From positions 23,736-87,735 of the forward strand of contig JACQEP010000017.1 of assembly GCA_016200485.1 (NCBI GenBank): 64,000 nucleotides of DNA, in the 5' to 3' direction. Of this stretch, positions 9,644 to 19,211 are shown piece after piece. This DNA comes from Gammaproteobacteria bacterium. Its GTDB lineage: Bacteria; Pseudomonadota; Gammaproteobacteria; Tenderiales; Tenderiaceae. Below the pieces are notes generated by a model, which searched no databases, had not been told where the DNA came from, and saw only the letters and a list, made by a program, of their open reading frames with translations. The stretch's first letter is position 1; every line of letters starts with the position of its first letter. A program made the position numbers and the translations under genes.

Positions 9644-10768
9644 CTACTCGGCGCACCGTTGAATAAGCTGTTGAGAAATATCACGTAGATATGCCTTGTC
9701 TATAGTTTCGTTAATCCACACGTTGAGAATATTTTCCGAGACAGCATCAGCCACGGGCGTTGTTACCAGGGATTCAGATCGACATTCGAAAAACAGGTCT
9801 GTAGACGGATACCAACTGCTTATTTTTACCCGGCTGTTTAGCAGTGAACGTAAAATTTCATCGCGCTTTCGTTCCACGAGCAAATTAAAACGCCACGGCA
9901 CTGCCCCAGGACTAAACATAACCGGGTAAATACCAATGCTTTCGTAACCGCTTAACCGATCAATTAGAAAACTCGCATTATCGGTTCGCGTTTGGATAAG
10001 CTTCGGCAATGCTTGGATTTTGTCGCCAATTGTAGCTTCAAGCTCCCTTGGAAATTGATATAAGAATGAAGCCCCTTCTTGCAGCGCCCGTTGTTTAAAT
10101 AATTTTGGAAGCACTTCATACTTTCGCGCGAGATATTGCTCGTTATAAATTTTTGTATGATAAGCACCCAGTTCCGAGATGGTTTGACCAAATGTATCTG
10201 TATAACTCGGCAACTTTAAGCTAAGACTCACTAACGCCTGATATATTTCCTTATCATCAGTTAATATTGCCCCACCCCCACCCGCTTCAACAACTTTCCC
10301 GGCACCGAAGCTGACAACCGACATCGCCCCGAAAGATCCCGCAGGACGCCTCCCCAACATCGCCCCCTGCGCAACCGCCGCATCTTCTATAAGACATACC
10401 TTGTTTTCGGCACAATATGCCTCAATGCTTTCGATATCACATGGCATGCCGTAGGCATGAACAGCAATAATAGTGGCTAAATCGGATACTCCATCTAGGG
10501 CAGACGGAGATAAACCCAAATTTGACCTTGAGACATCAAGATAAACCGGTTCAGCCCCTGCGAGATACACCGCCAGAGGCACATTGGGGCACACACTATT
10601 AGGAATTCCGACCTTTAGCCCGCGCTGCCCTTGAATCATTAACGCGAGATAAAGGCCGGTTGTCGCATTTCCGACCAAGTGACAATATTTTCTCTGATGA
10701 AGCCGACACAGCATCAACTCCAGCCGACCACTTATACCCAATTCTTCAGCAGACAAACGAGTCGTCAT
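9644..10768 (-). CDS. DegT/DnrJ/EryC1/StrS aminotransferase (second copy)
   Basis: A 374-aa PLP-dependent sugar aminotransferase if started at the ATG at 10768, which has an AGGTG-like ribosome site; a GTG at 10777 adds three residues. The Schiff-base lysine is in SFGAGKVVEAGGGGAI, with the cofactor aspartate in LIEDAAVAQGA, both in the family order. This family adds an amino group to a keto sugar using glutamate. Its substrate may be the product of the cluster epimerase/dehydratase. It is clearly distinct from the KdnA-like aminotransferase at 16740-17903. Confidence 0.85.
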   Translation of the reverse strand: MTTRLSAEELGISGRLELMLCRLHQRKYCHLVGNATTGLYLALMIQGQRGLKVGIPNSVCPNVPLAVYLAGAEPVYLDVSRSNLGLSPSALDGVSDLATIIAVHAYGMPCDIESIEAYCAENKVCLIEDAAVAQGAMLGRRPAGSFGAMSVVSFGAGKVVEAGGGGAILTDDKEIYQALVSLSLKLPSYTDTFGQTISELGAYHTKIYNEQYLARKYEVLPKLFKQRALQEGASFLYQFPRELEATIGDKIQALPKLIQTRTDNASFLIDRLSGYESIGIYPVMFSPGAVPWRFNLLVERKRDEILRSLLNSRVKISSWYPSTDLFFECRSESLVTTPVADAVSENILNVWINETIDKAYLRDISQQLIQRCAE

Positions 10769-10793
10769 CCAGAACACCTACAACACATCTCTA

Positions 10794-11882
10794 CTATTTT
10801 CCGACCACTTGAGCACGATTTATATAGTTTTCTATCCTGATCAACCGACCATTGATCATAGCCTCCTCATCAGCCGCGGTTTTGCGAGGATAGAAACAAT
10901 TCTTACACGGCTTAAGTTCCTTGAACCCATCGGGCCTAGCATGTATTGCACGAACTGCCTTAAATTTATTTCCATGCCAGATTTCATGAATTGTTTGCGT
11001 AGTTATGTCACCTATGTCGATATCCATGAAATCATCACTACTACACATCGACGCTTTACCATTTGAACCAATAACTACTCGCTGATAATGCTGCGGACAT
11101 GCAAAATTGTCCACATAAACAATATTTGTATCGTTATGCAAATAATCAATTAGCGGATTAAACGCAATTAGATCGACGATTGGGGCGAATGTATTATAGA
11201 ATTTTTCCGGATTTTCTCTGATGGCTGGCCATACACCTTGGATTTTTATTAACGGCTTCTCCAGATTGTTTGCCTTCTTATAATCGGAAATATCTTGCAG
11301 CCTCTTCAAGGTCTCGTCGAATATTAGTGGTTTTCGTATCTGATTATAGGTCTCACCCATACCATCAATGGAAACAGTAATAAGATCTATTCCCGCATCC
11401 ACAAGCTTAATAAAATAATCAAGCTCTAACCGATATCCATTCGTCAAAAACGAAACCTCTTTGATGCCGCTCTGTTTCGCCAACTTCACTGCATCGATTA
11501 ATTTAGGGTGAAGTGTTGGCTCACCGATCCAACTTAATCTTAATGAATAAACCTTTCCCGCCACTTCTGCAATTACTTTTTTAATAACATCAAAACTTAG
11601 CTGCCCCTTTTTGAAGGGCTTAACTCGCTTCTCAACAAATTCATCCGTAACCGTCGGACACATTGGGCAATTAAGGTTGCATCGTGACACCGTCTCCAGA
11701 TCAACCAAGAGCGGGTAATCTCTCACTTCACCTTTTTCAGGAAGTTCATTCCAGAGCCTTCGATATTCTCGGTACTCTTCTTCCCAACCCCTGGACAACT
11801 TTTCAACGAATGCCGCGACACGCTCTGGGGGCTCCAGCTCATAGAAATGGCCCTTATTGACCGGCGTGTATTTTTCACCCAT
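10794..11882 (-). CDS. Radical SAM enzyme with SPASM domain
   Basis: A 362-aa protein. The radical SAM [4Fe-4S] motif is CNLNCPMC at about residues 69-76. A C-terminal SPASM-type auxiliary cluster region follows, with cysteines in FACPQHY, ASMCSSDD and CKNCFYP. The ATG at 11882 has a GAGAGGAT ribosome site; an upstream TTG is less likely. In glycan loci such enzymes do radical deoxygenation, dehydrogenation or epimerisation of sugars. The exact reaction here cannot be read from sequence. It lies between the acyltransferase-like gene and the second aminotransferase, so it may supply that enzyme with a keto sugar. Confidence 0.85.
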   Translation of the reverse strand: MGEKYTPVNKGHFYELEPPERVAAFVEKLSRGWEEEYREYRRLWNELPEKGEVRDYPLLVDLETVSRCNLNCPMCPTVTDEFVEKRVKPFKKGQLSFDVIKKVIAEVAGKVYSLRLSWIGEPTLHPKLIDAVKLAKQSGIKEVSFLTNGYRLELDYFIKLVDAGIDLITVSIDGMGETYNQIRKPLIFDETLKRLQDISDYKKANNLEKPLIKIQGVWPAIRENPEKFYNTFAPIVDLIAFNPLIDYLHNDTNIVYVDNFACPQHYQRVVIGSNGKASMCSSDDFMDIDIGDITTQTIHEIWHGNKFKAVRAIHARPDGFKELKPCKNCFYPRKTAADEEAMINGRLIRIENYINRAQVVGK

Positions 11883-11972
11883 GTTATATCCTCTCAATTT
11901 ATTGAATTTCTAGGTTGGCCTAGCTTAACTGTAAAGTTATGTTCAATTCTTAACATTAGATCAAGAAAAATA

Positions 11973-12968
11973 CTAACCCAACTCCCTTTTATAAACGTGA
12001 TAATAGGGGCTAAGGTTTCCACCAAATCCGAGTTTAAACCATCCTCTCTTTGGACTATTAACGCCTTCCATATCTACCTCTCTTATGGATTTGCGCTTAG
12101 CTAAGTCTTTGAATGCTTCCCAATGAGCCAAAGTCCCCTGCCAAGACTCACTAATCTCTGGATGTCCCGCACCAAAAAGATAATATGCGCGCTTAGTATC
12201 CCAGCCATAAAACACTGAGTAAATTACAGTTTCTTTTGAATTCAGAACATGGTAAACAGCACCTCTGCCAGCCTCCATTAGAACATCCATAACCTTTTTC
12301 ATGTTAGATAACTTAGCAGATGACTGAGCCTCTCCCTGACGCTCCATCAAGTGACGATAATAATCAACGATAGTATCGCTATCAAACACGCACGCAACAG
12401 AGCCACCCTTCCGCCGGGCCTCCCTCACACTATACCGCCTTACCGTTTCCATATTGCAAAAACAGGGAGATTCTTCTTCTCGCCCAACAAAGCCTTGTAG
12501 GCTTGAAATATCAACATAAGATGTATATCGCAAATCGAATCCGAACCCTCGACTCTGATGCTCATGATATTCGTGCCACAGAAATGGTCTCAGATCGAGA
12601 AACTGCGGCGCCAACTGAAACTCAATTGATACATATTTTTGTGTAACTTGCTCTATAACATATTCAGCAATTTGAAATTCATCATGCCTACGCTTAACAT
12701 ATGGCCGATTCATATCCAGATCAAACATGAGCCCGCCATAAATCACCAAGTCATCCATCTCACAGCGTGTATCGTCATTTGATACAACTAGAGCAACTCC
12801 GGCCTTAATTTCTGATCCTTGTTTAACCCAATACAAATGATAATTGCATCCTGACGCATCAAGATATAGCCGATCTGAAAACACTGTCCCTTGAGGAGAA
12901 CGACAAACCATCTCATCCCATGCATCTTCCTTTCGCACCGGCACAAGCTCAAGCTTTGAGCTAGACAT
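11973..12968 (-). CDS. FemAB/GNAT-fold acyltransferase-like protein
   Basis: A 331-aa protein that looks like the FemAB-type GNAT-fold family (aminoacyl or acyl transfer to cell-wall or glycan amines). The C-terminal half has the typical order: a catalytic-core strand (RAYYLFGAGHP), a helix with WEAFKDLAKRKSIREVDMEG, and the closing KRGWFKLGFGGNLSPYYHVYKRE, where F-K-x-G-F-G-G is characteristic. The start overlaps the DUF4910 gene stop by 8 bp. It probably N-acylates the amino sugar created by one of the two aminotransferases. Whether the donor is acyl-CoA or aminoacyl-tRNA cannot be told. Confidence 0.7.
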   Translation of the reverse strand: MSSSKLELVPVRKEDAWDEMVCRSPQGTVFSDRLYLDASGCNYHLYWVKQGSEIKAGVALVVSNDDTRCEMDDLVIYGGLMFDLDMNRPYVKRRHDEFQIAEYVIEQVTQKYVSIEFQLAPQFLDLRPFLWHEYHEHQSRGFGFDLRYTSYVDISSLQGFVGREEESPCFCNMETVRRYSVREARRKGGSVACVFDSDTIVDYYRHLMERQGEAQSSAKLSNMKKVMDVLMEAGRGAVYHVLNSKETVIYSVFYGWDTKRAYYLFGAGHPEISESWQGTLAHWEAFKDLAKRKSIREVDMEGVNSPKRGWFKLGFGGNLSPYYHVYKRELG

Positions 12969-14268
12969 CTGCCAGCACCCCTCTTTCTTTCAAACGCTCC
13001 ACAAGAGGAAATAAAACTTCACTATTCACACCCAGCTCGCAGGCAATATCATCCAAAGAGTTACGGCCATCACACCGGAATAATAACCAAAGAATAAGAT
13101 CAAGCTCAGAGCGCCCCCCGAGTTCAGGCCTCTGGGCTCCACCCTGCGCAGGGTATAAGTCATGCCGTGAGAGCATCACTTCTCCATATGGAATACGGCT
13201 ACGATAAATCTTCCGGTTTTCGATTTTTGCGATAAGCCGGAGATATAAATCATAGGTAGCAACTATTTGTCTGGCATTAACGAATTCCAAATTATCCAAT
13301 GAGCTATGATATTCTGGATATTCATAGTAACGATCTTTACAGATCGTTGCACAATTAACGCGAAATCCTTGAGAAGAGTATTGCCTTTCATCACTTCCAT
13401 GAATATCGAACGGATAAGCAATGAACTCTTGTCCCGCCTCTTTAAAAACTTGTTCAATCATCCTGTTAATCGCATGCCCCAGCTGCCAACTTTGTTTATA
13501 TCCGAATTTTCCTGGGCCACCGACGGTAGTCACTACCAAACCGATATCGATTTGCTTGATAGCCGCTTCATTTGCCGCACAGTAAGCAATCGCACCGAGC
13601 GTTTCTGGCACAAACACGACACGATAGGAAAACTTCCTTTCTTTCATTTCAGCGATGCGCCGCACAAGAAAGGCAGTGAGCAACACGCCACTCAGACTGT
13701 CGTTAGCCATCGAAGGATGACAGAGATAACACGAAATTAGGATTTCTTGTTTTGATCGTCCAGGAATTAGGCATTCACCATACGTTAACGCCCCAGGGCT
13801 AAGATCGCTATCGATAATCACTTGTAATGGACCATCAATGCGTTCAAGCTCTGCATATTGGGCATGCGTAACACAGAAACCCCAATCGCGCCGATAGTAG
13901 CTCGTACGATAAGGAATCGCCCCTGGTAATTCGGGATGAACATGAATGTGCTGCTTGAGCTGATCCCAGGTCATACTGAGATTAACAGGTTCGCTATAGC
14001 TTACGACATGCAAATTATTTTGCTTAAAATCAACTACACGCTGACCATCCGCGGTCGCAATCCACGCATCACGGATATTCCATTCGTCCGGCACAACCCA
14101 GTCGTAGACGGGCGTTCCGGAAAGTACCTCATATTGAGCAATTGGAATAATTTCGCTCAGTATTTCCAGCGTTTCGCGATTACCATTACCGGTTAGACTT
14201 CGAGTAATCGGGAAAAGTCGTCTCAAATAAAAGTCAAACTCTGTTTCCAACACTTTAGTTTGAGTCAT
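12961..14268 (-). CDS. DUF4910 aminopeptidase-like protein
   Basis: A 435-aa protein matching DUF4910, an M28/zinc aminopeptidase-like fold with a C-terminal winged-helix tail. The N-terminal signature FPITRSLTGNGNRETL and the PDEWNIRDAWI segment are diagnostic. Metal-site candidates in order are CHPSMANDSLSG, VPETLGA, GSDERQ and EYHSSLDN. The last 80 residues resemble a small helix-turn-helix with no obvious DNA partner. These proteins recur in surface-polysaccharide loci with SpsF and NeuB homologues, where an amidohydrolase or deacylase role on an amino sugar seems possible. No direct function is known to me. Confidence 0.8.
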   Translation of the reverse strand: MTQTKVLETEFDFYLRRLFPITRSLTGNGNRETLEILSEIIPIAQYEVLSGTPVYDWVVPDEWNIRDAWIATADGQRVVDFKQNNLHVVSYSEPVNLSMTWDQLKQHIHVHPELPGAIPYRTSYYRRDWGFCVTHAQYAELERIDGPLQVIIDSDLSPGALTYGECLIPGRSKQEILISCYLCHPSMANDSLSGVLLTAFLVRRIAEMKERKFSYRVVFVPETLGAIAYCAANEAAIKQIDIGLVVTTVGGPGKFGYKQSWQLGHAINRMIEQVFKEAGQEFIAYPFDIHGSDERQYSSQGFRVNCATICKDRYYEYPEYHSSLDNLEFVNARQIVATYDLYLRLIAKIENRKIYRSRIPYGEVMLSRHDLYPAQGGAQRPELGGRSELDLILWLLFRCDGRNSLDDIACELGVNSEVLFPLVERLKERGVLADV

Positions 14269-14284
14269 GGCTGAATGTTAGTTT

Positions 14285-14983
14285 CTAGATCCCAGCGAGA
14301 GCCAAATCAACAATCTCTGAGGCTGGCGTAGAGAAGGTCACCCCCGCTTTCACAAAATCACCCAACCTTGCTAGATCAGTCTGCATATCGACATCAAAAC
14401 GAAGGTGTGGATACGCAAGCGCAGTAGGCGCTGACACGGATTTAATTTGAAAATCATGAACATGATCCCAAATATATAGTGTCGCATGCTCCCGATACCG
14501 TAATTCGTTAGCAACTTCATTAATTTTTTCTAACAACTTGGCGCTCAGGATCTCTGCACCAAAACCGTCAGCGTAATGACTATTCAGGCGATCAAGGTGA
14601 TTACATGCGTAGTCACAGGGATTGTTGGCAAAATACTCTACCAATCGATCGATCTCCCCCGGATCAATAAACGGATTATCTCCACAAACACGCACAACCC
14701 AGTCAGCTCGCGTCTGCCTGGCAGCCCCCACAAACCGCTGAAGGACGTCTGATTCACTGCCACGGAATGCCTTTATTCCACACTGCTCAGCGACACTCAC
14801 CAACAAGTCGTCACTTGGTCGATCAGAGGTAGCCAGAACCACATGATCCAATTGTTGGGATTGACTAACCCGTCTCAACACCCACTCAAGCAGTGGATAC
14901 GATCCGAGCTTAGCAAGCATTTTTCCTGGAAAACGCGAGGACCCCATTCTCGCTTGAACAATGGCAACAACGCTAGCCTTCAT
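14285..14983 (-). CDS. SpsF-type cytidylyltransferase
   Basis: A 232-aa nucleotidyltransferase of the SpsF/CMP-sugar transferase group. The N-terminal VAIVQARMGSSRFPGKML (residues 6-23) is the family nucleotide-binding signature, followed by RVCGDNPFIDP near residue 98 that holds the metal-binding aspartate. Activation with CTP is the step after ulosonate synthesis. The gene starts inside the stop of the NeuB-type gene (ATGA), so synthase and activating enzyme are co-translated. This pairing supports a CMP-linked ulosonic acid donor. The exact sugar is unknown. Confidence 0.85.
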   Translation of the reverse strand: MKASVVAIVQARMGSSRFPGKMLAKLGSYPLLEWVLRRVSQSQQLDHVVLATSDRPSDDLLVSVAEQCGIKAFRGSESDVLQRFVGAARQTRADWVVRVCGDNPFIDPGEIDRLVEYFANNPCDYACNHLDRLNSHYADGFGAEILSAKLLEKINEVANELRYREHATLYIWDHVHDFQIKSVSAPTALAYPHLRFDVDMQTDLARLGDFVKAGVTFSTPASEIVDLALAGI

Positions 14984-16050
14984 ACCTTAGTGTTATCGAG
15001 GTCAGCCCATTGCAAAACATGATCAGCGCTTAGTGAATGACTCACTGATTTCCCAAGAACTTCATCCCAATACAAGGGACTTACACCAGTCCCCGGACGT
15101 TTATACGTGAGATCACCACTTCCCAATCGATGCCCAACAGGCACATCCTTGGTTAATACAATACTGCGCCGTGCGTTAAGCCGGGAAATCGCCTCGGTGG
15201 ATATCGGCGCTTTGTGATCTGAAGGTCCCAGCAAATTGCCAATTCGGTCTACCAGGTCAACAAAACGCGCCAAGTCTTTTAAATCCATCGCATGATAATG
15301 ATCATTGCCAGGCAAGGTCTTGTCATGTGTGAAATGCTTTTCGATCACAACCGAACCTAGGAGAAAGGCCGTCACCAGTGACGTCATAGCATCATCAGGC
15401 AGAGTGTGATCCGAATACCCAATGAGCCGCTCAGGAAACGCCCTCCGCAATCCTGAAATCATACGCAAATGAGCATTAGCATTATTGGTGGGATAATTAA
15501 GTATGCAGTGCAATAAGACAATATCCTGACAACCAGCTTTAGTTAGCGCATCAACCGCGATATCAATTTCCCCCAAGGTCGAGGCTCCCGTTGAAAGCAC
15601 AACCGGTTTACCTTTTGCCGCAACCTTACGCAAAAATGGAATATTAGTGAGATCAGCGGAAGCAATCTTGTAAAATGGCACCAGAGGATCAAGAAACTCA
15701 ATTGCAGCATCATCAAATGGTGTCGACAAAAAATCTATACCCACTTCATGACAATGTTTAGCTAGCGCTATGTACTCGTCCGGTCCGAAGTTATCATATT
15801 TTTTAAAAAGCTGGTGCTGACTGAGTGTTGGTTCTTTAGTGGTATCCCAATAAGCTGGCGAATGTTTTGAGGCCAAAGTATCGGCTTTATAACTCTGAAA
15901 TTTAGCGGCGTCAGCACCACCCTCCTTGGCCAAGTCTATCAACCGACGAGCTTGATCCAAAGAACCTTCATGATTTACGCCTATTTCTGCGATTATGTAA
16001 GGACGAGCATATGGACTAACTATGGAGTTACCTAATGTGATTGCCGTCAT
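14980..16050 (-). CDS. NeuB-family ulosonate (sialic acid-type) synthase with SAF domain
   Basis: A 356-aa enzyme of the NeuB/SpsE/PseI/LegI family, which condenses phosphoenolpyruvate with an aldose to give a 2-keto-3-deoxy acid. Residues 1-270 form the TIM barrel: PYIIAEIGVNHEG, GADAAKFQSYKADTL, FLSTPFD, KIASADLTNIPFL, VVLSTGAS, LIGYSDHTL and VIEKHFT, with barrel metal and PEP residues present. The C-terminal 60 residues are a SAF antifreeze-like domain (ARRSIVLTKDVPVGH, KRPGTGVSP). The ATG at 16050 is preferred over 16074 because homologues begin close to it and a GAGGGG site precedes it. It sits between a GT2 gene and the cytidylyltransferase. Confidence 0.88.
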   Translation of the reverse strand: MTAITLGNSIVSPYARPYIIAEIGVNHEGSLDQARRLIDLAKEGGADAAKFQSYKADTLASKHSPAYWDTTKEPTLSQHQLFKKYDNFGPDEYIALAKHCHEVGIDFLSTPFDDAAIEFLDPLVPFYKIASADLTNIPFLRKVAAKGKPVVLSTGASTLGEIDIAVDALTKAGCQDIVLLHCILNYPTNNANAHLRMISGLRRAFPERLIGYSDHTLPDDAMTSLVTAFLLGSVVIEKHFTHDKTLPGNDHYHAMDLKDLARFVDLVDRIGNLLGPSDHKAPISTEAISRLNARRSIVLTKDVPVGHRLGSGDLTYKRPGTGVSPLYWDEVLGKSVSHSLSADHVLQWADLDNTKV

Positions 16051-16054
16051 AGAA

Positions 16055-16720
16055 TTAGCGAGCCCCCTCACCATGTTTTTTTACCAATTTTCTCATATAT
16101 ATACCCATAGCTTCCGCGTTGTTTGTAATATTTGCCTCATGACGCCGGTAGCGATAGAGCGGTAACTCCACTCTATAAATCGAATACTTCTGCGTGAATC
16201 GCAGACGCAAATCTCGCTCTTCATGCAACAAAAAACTTTCATCATATAGACCAATATCTATAAGCTGTTCTGTACGAAACATTATTCCGCATGCAATAGG
16301 ATCATCCACGCAGCTTTTACGACCCAAAACATCCTCTCGATCATCAACCAACAGATAATCGCAAGCCACTGCGTCCATATAATGGTTATTCGCCAAAAAT
16401 AGACTTAACACACTTAAAAAATTGGCATTAACATAATCATCCGAGTCGACTCGCACGACAAAAGGTGCGCTTGCCACACGAATGCCCCGGTTAAGCGAAG
16501 CCGGCAAGCCGATATTGGCATCATTACGCACCAGAGTAATTTCGTCACAGAACAACTCCAATGCGTAAGGTGTACGGTCATGACTACCATCATCTATCAC
16601 AACAATCTCAAACGCATCGCGAGGCATATTTTGCGCCAAAAGGGAACGTAAACACCTCCCAATATATTTCTCTTGGTTATGCACCGGAACCAGAACGGAA
16701 ACTGTTGGCACTTTAGTCAT
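16055..16720 (-). CDS. Family 2 glycosyltransferase
   Basis: A 221-aa GT-A fold glycosyltransferase. It starts [18 protein letters not shown], has [11 protein letters not shown] and the DxD-type metal motif in VRVDSDD near residue 95, and ends with an acidic HEERDLRLR likely to hold the catalytic base. I use the ATG at 16720 because a GAAGGAT ribosome site precedes it. The longer reading to 16861 would overlap the aminotransferase gene by 120 bp. At 221 aa it is short and lacks a C-terminal membrane anchor. It probably adds one residue of the repeat unit. Confidence 0.85.
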   Translation of the reverse strand: MTKVPTVSVLVPVHNQEKYIGRCLRSLLAQNMPRDAFEIVVIDDGSHDRTPYALELFCDEITLVRNDANIGLPASLNRGIRVASAPFVVRVDSDDYVNANFLSVLSLFLANNHYMDAVACDYLLVDDREDVLGRKSCVDDPIACGIMFRTEQLIDIGLYDESFLLHEERDLRLRFTQKYSIYRVELPLYRYRRHEANITNNAEAMGIYMRKLVKKHGEGAR

Positions 16721-16739
16721 CTCGACATCCTTCGACAAA

Positions 16740-17903
16740 TCATGCCCGTAGCGCGCTGGAAAGCGCTGCAAGAATCTTTCCAGGCAGGTCCTCCGCCATC
16801 TTAACCATAACCGGTAACGACACCGCTCGGTCAAGCAAGGCTTTAGACTTAGGGAAAGCACATGTCACGTCACCACCATGCGCGTTTACTAGTTGCGGCA
16901 TGTGCGTCCAAGTTGCCGCAAAATGCCATGTAGTTGCCTCCGGCAAGATTTTGGTAGACACCCCCTTATCGAGCAAAGCGGCACGACAACGCAAAGCCGT
17001 TTCTCGATCTGATACTGTAAATACCAGAGCATCGGCGGTTTCAAACGAACCTTCAGGCACCTCACGAGCAGTAATTCCCGGCAGATCATGAATAGCATTC
17101 CAGATCCGGGCCCGACTTTCACGTTGAGCGGCGACAACATGCGGTAATTTTTTTAACTGCGCCAACCCCACAGCACCTTGCAATTCCATCATGCGATAAT
17201 TAAATCCACTTCCGGAACGCGTATCTTCCCACCGTGGCACAGCGGGATTATTTTCATGTCCATGATCATGCCAAGCGGCCGCAAGCTCATAATGCCGTTT
17301 GGAGTTAAACACAACCATTCCACCTTCTCCGGTAGTCATGGTTTTGGCGAAATCAAAACTAAAAGTCCCTATATTTCCGTGGGTACCTAGCGGTTTATTA
17401 TTTAAACTGCCGCCACATCCCCAAGCGGAATCCTCTATCAAAAACAACCCATGCTTCTGGCATATTTTCTTAATCTCAGGCAATCGCGCCGGCGTCCCGA
17501 GCATATGAACCACTATAACAGCACGTGTGTGCTCAGTGATGCGTCGTTCCAAATCTTCTGGATCAAGATTAAATGTCGAGTCTATTTCTGCACATACCGG
17601 CGTTGCCCCTGACTCAATAATCGCTTCAACAGTGGCAACAAAGGTAAAGCTCTGAGTGATAACTTCATCGCCTGGACCAATCTCCAGCGCCGCCAGAGCT
17701 ACACGCAACGCGGCGGTCCCAGAGGTAACCGCCAGCGCGTGAGGCACATTCATAGCACTTGCAAACGCGGCCTCGAATTCACGCACCTTGTAGCAATTAT
17801 TCCGCAACCCATCAAAACCGTGACGGAACAACACACCGCCATGCGCAAAAACATCATTAACCTCAGCTTGTTCTTCTGCACCTATGAGTTCAAACCCTGG
17901 CAT
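16740..17903 (-). CDS. kdnA: KdnA-like DegT aminotransferase (amino-octulosonate type)
   Basis: A 387-aa PLP enzyme of the DegT/DnrJ/EryC1/StrS family. The Schiff-base lysine lies in [15 protein letters not shown] and the cofactor aspartate in [11 protein letters not shown]. The opening [15 protein letters not shown] and the HDHGHENN and [18 protein letters not shown] segments resemble, from memory, KdnA of Shewanella, which transaminates the 8-keto intermediate to 8-amino-3,8-dideoxy-octulosonate. The next gene upstream is a KdnB-like dehydrogenase, the known partner. Symbol given by resemblance and context; the true substrate may be a different ulosonate, given the NeuB-type synthase in this operon. 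Confidence 0.75.
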   Translation of the reverse strand: MPGFELIGAEEQAEVNDVFAHGGVLFRHGFDGLRNNCYKVREFEAAFASAMNVPHALAVTSGTAALRVALAALEIGPGDEVITQSFTFVATVEAIIESGATPVCAEIDSTFNLDPEDLERRITEHTRAVIVVHMLGTPARLPEIKKICQKHGLFLIEDSAWGCGGSLNNKPLGTHGNIGTFSFDFAKTMTTGEGGMVVFNSKRHYELAAAWHDHGHENNPAVPRWEDTRSGSGFNYRMMELQGAVGLAQLKKLPHVVAAQRESRARIWNAIHDLPGITAREVPEGSFETADALVFTVSDRETALRCRAALLDKGVSTKILPEATTWHFAATWTHMPQLVNAHGGDVTCAFPKSKALLDRAVSLPVMVKMAEDLPGKILAALSSALRA

Positions 17904-17947
17904 ATCAACAACCCCACTTTAATAATCCCGCCATCCCCAATAAAAAA

Positions 17948-19072
17948 TCACATTTTTTGGAACAGTGACACCACTTTGTCATATGTGAGAATACTGCGAT
18001 AATCAGCCCCTAAGGCATTCGTAAGCGGCTTCTGATGAATAATCGTTGATTCATAGAGCGCACGATATTGATTCTCGGTAAGCCCCTGAGCAACGCCGGA
18101 AGGGATATTCACTCTCTGACGATCTACCATAAGCCAAAACTCATCATAAGCCTCAGGATAAAATTCTTGCATCGCCCGCATGGCAATGCAATTAGCCACG
18201 CAATGATGCAGCCCCAGCACGACACTAAGCCCAGCTGAAAACGGATGTACCAACCCCACATAACTGGCCGCAATGGCACACCCGCCCAGATAGGAGGCCA
18301 CCATCAGCCGCTCACGGCCGTCGTTTGACATCATATCGTCAGACAGAAACACTTGCCGACAAAGATTAACTGTTTCGCGGGAATAAGCATCTCCTACGGC
18401 ATTACGATAACTACCCGCCATTGATTCAATACAATGAATATAGGCATCCATTCCCGTATAGAAATATTGGTCACGAGGAACAGTCGAGGTAAGATCCGGA
18501 TCAAGAATAATGTGATCAAAAACGGTGTGATCACTATTCATCCCCAGCTTCAGCCCGCTTTTAGTATTGGTCATAACACAGGTTCGCGTTGCTTCAGCGC
18601 CCGTACCAGAAATTGTAGGGACTCCGATTTTATAAACAGCGGGAACCTTAACCAGATCCCAGCCTTGATATTGTTCTGCACGTCCACCATTAGTAAACAG
18701 GTTGGCCACAGCCTTCGCCGTATCTAAAGTGATGCCGCCACCTATTCCAACAATCGCCACGGGGCTTGAATACCCCGCCCCCTTTAACGCCGCAACACGC
18801 TGGTCAATTGCGTCTGTCTTGGGCTCCTCGCGAGTAGATACAAATTCAATTCTGTCCTGAGGATTTACACCCACCCGGATAAGCATCTCTTTTTGATTGG
18901 CAAAAAATTCGTCAATGAGATATATGACGTTAGAGTTTTCTCCCTCCTTGGCTGCGAGATCGCGACGAACCGCCAAATGCTTCGGTAATTCATCTAGACA
19001 ACCAGCACCGAAGTTAAACCTACCCACATTTTTTACGAGCTTGATGCCAGTATCAAGAATAGAGGTACTCAT
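17948..19072 (-). CDS. kdnB: KdnB-like iron-containing alcohol dehydrogenase
   Basis: A 374-aa group III alcohol dehydrogenase. The NAD-binding GIGGGITLDTAKAVANL and SGTGAEATRTCV motifs and the metal-ligand region around HPFSAGLSVVLGLHHCVAN fit the family. Segments such as YQGWDLVKVPAV, LGMNSDHTVFD and FYTGMDAYIHCIES closely resemble, from memory, Shewanella KdnB, which oxidises the C8 hydroxyl of Kdo before transamination by KdnA. It is the first gene of the operon, with an ops element 67 nt upstream of its ATG. The oxidation of a ulosonate terminal hydroxyl is therefore the best guess. Confidence 0.75.
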   Translation of the reverse strand: MSTSILDTGIKLVKNVGRFNFGAGCLDELPKHLAVRRDLAAKEGENSNVIYLIDEFFANQKEMLIRVGVNPQDRIEFVSTREEPKTDAIDQRVAALKGAGYSSPVAIVGIGGGITLDTAKAVANLFTNGGRAEQYQGWDLVKVPAVYKIGVPTISGTGAEATRTCVMTNTKSGLKLGMNSDHTVFDHIILDPDLTSTVPRDQYFYTGMDAYIHCIESMAGSYRNAVGDAYSRETVNLCRQVFLSDDMMSNDGRERLMVASYLGGCAIAASYVGLVHPFSAGLSVVLGLHHCVANCIAMRAMQEFYPEAYDEFWLMVDRQRVNIPSGVAQGLTENQYRALYESTIIHQKPLTNALGADYRSILTYDKVVSLFQKM

Positions 19073-19138
19073 CGTTTTTTCCTAAAATATGTTGTATCAG
19101 GTAATCCTGGTTAGCTTCGTGCTAGCCAGCCAATTAGC

Positions 19139-19150
19139 CACGCTACCGCC
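19139..19150 (-). promoter_or_regulatory. ops element (RfaH recruitment site) in glycan operon leader
   Basis: On the minus strand the sequence is GGCGGTAGCGTG, an exact match to the operon polarity suppressor consensus bound by RfaH on the exposed non-template strand of paused RNA polymerase. It lies in the untranslated leader of the 17-gene leftward operon and downstream of the rfaH gene on the same strand. Long glycan operons are classical RfaH targets, so antitermination control of the whole cluster is strongly implied. Confidence 0.88.
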
Positions 19151-19211
19151 CTGCCTTTGCACCTTATCAAAAATGCACAGCATAGAATTAAATCTAAATT
19201 GTTCCGCTGTC

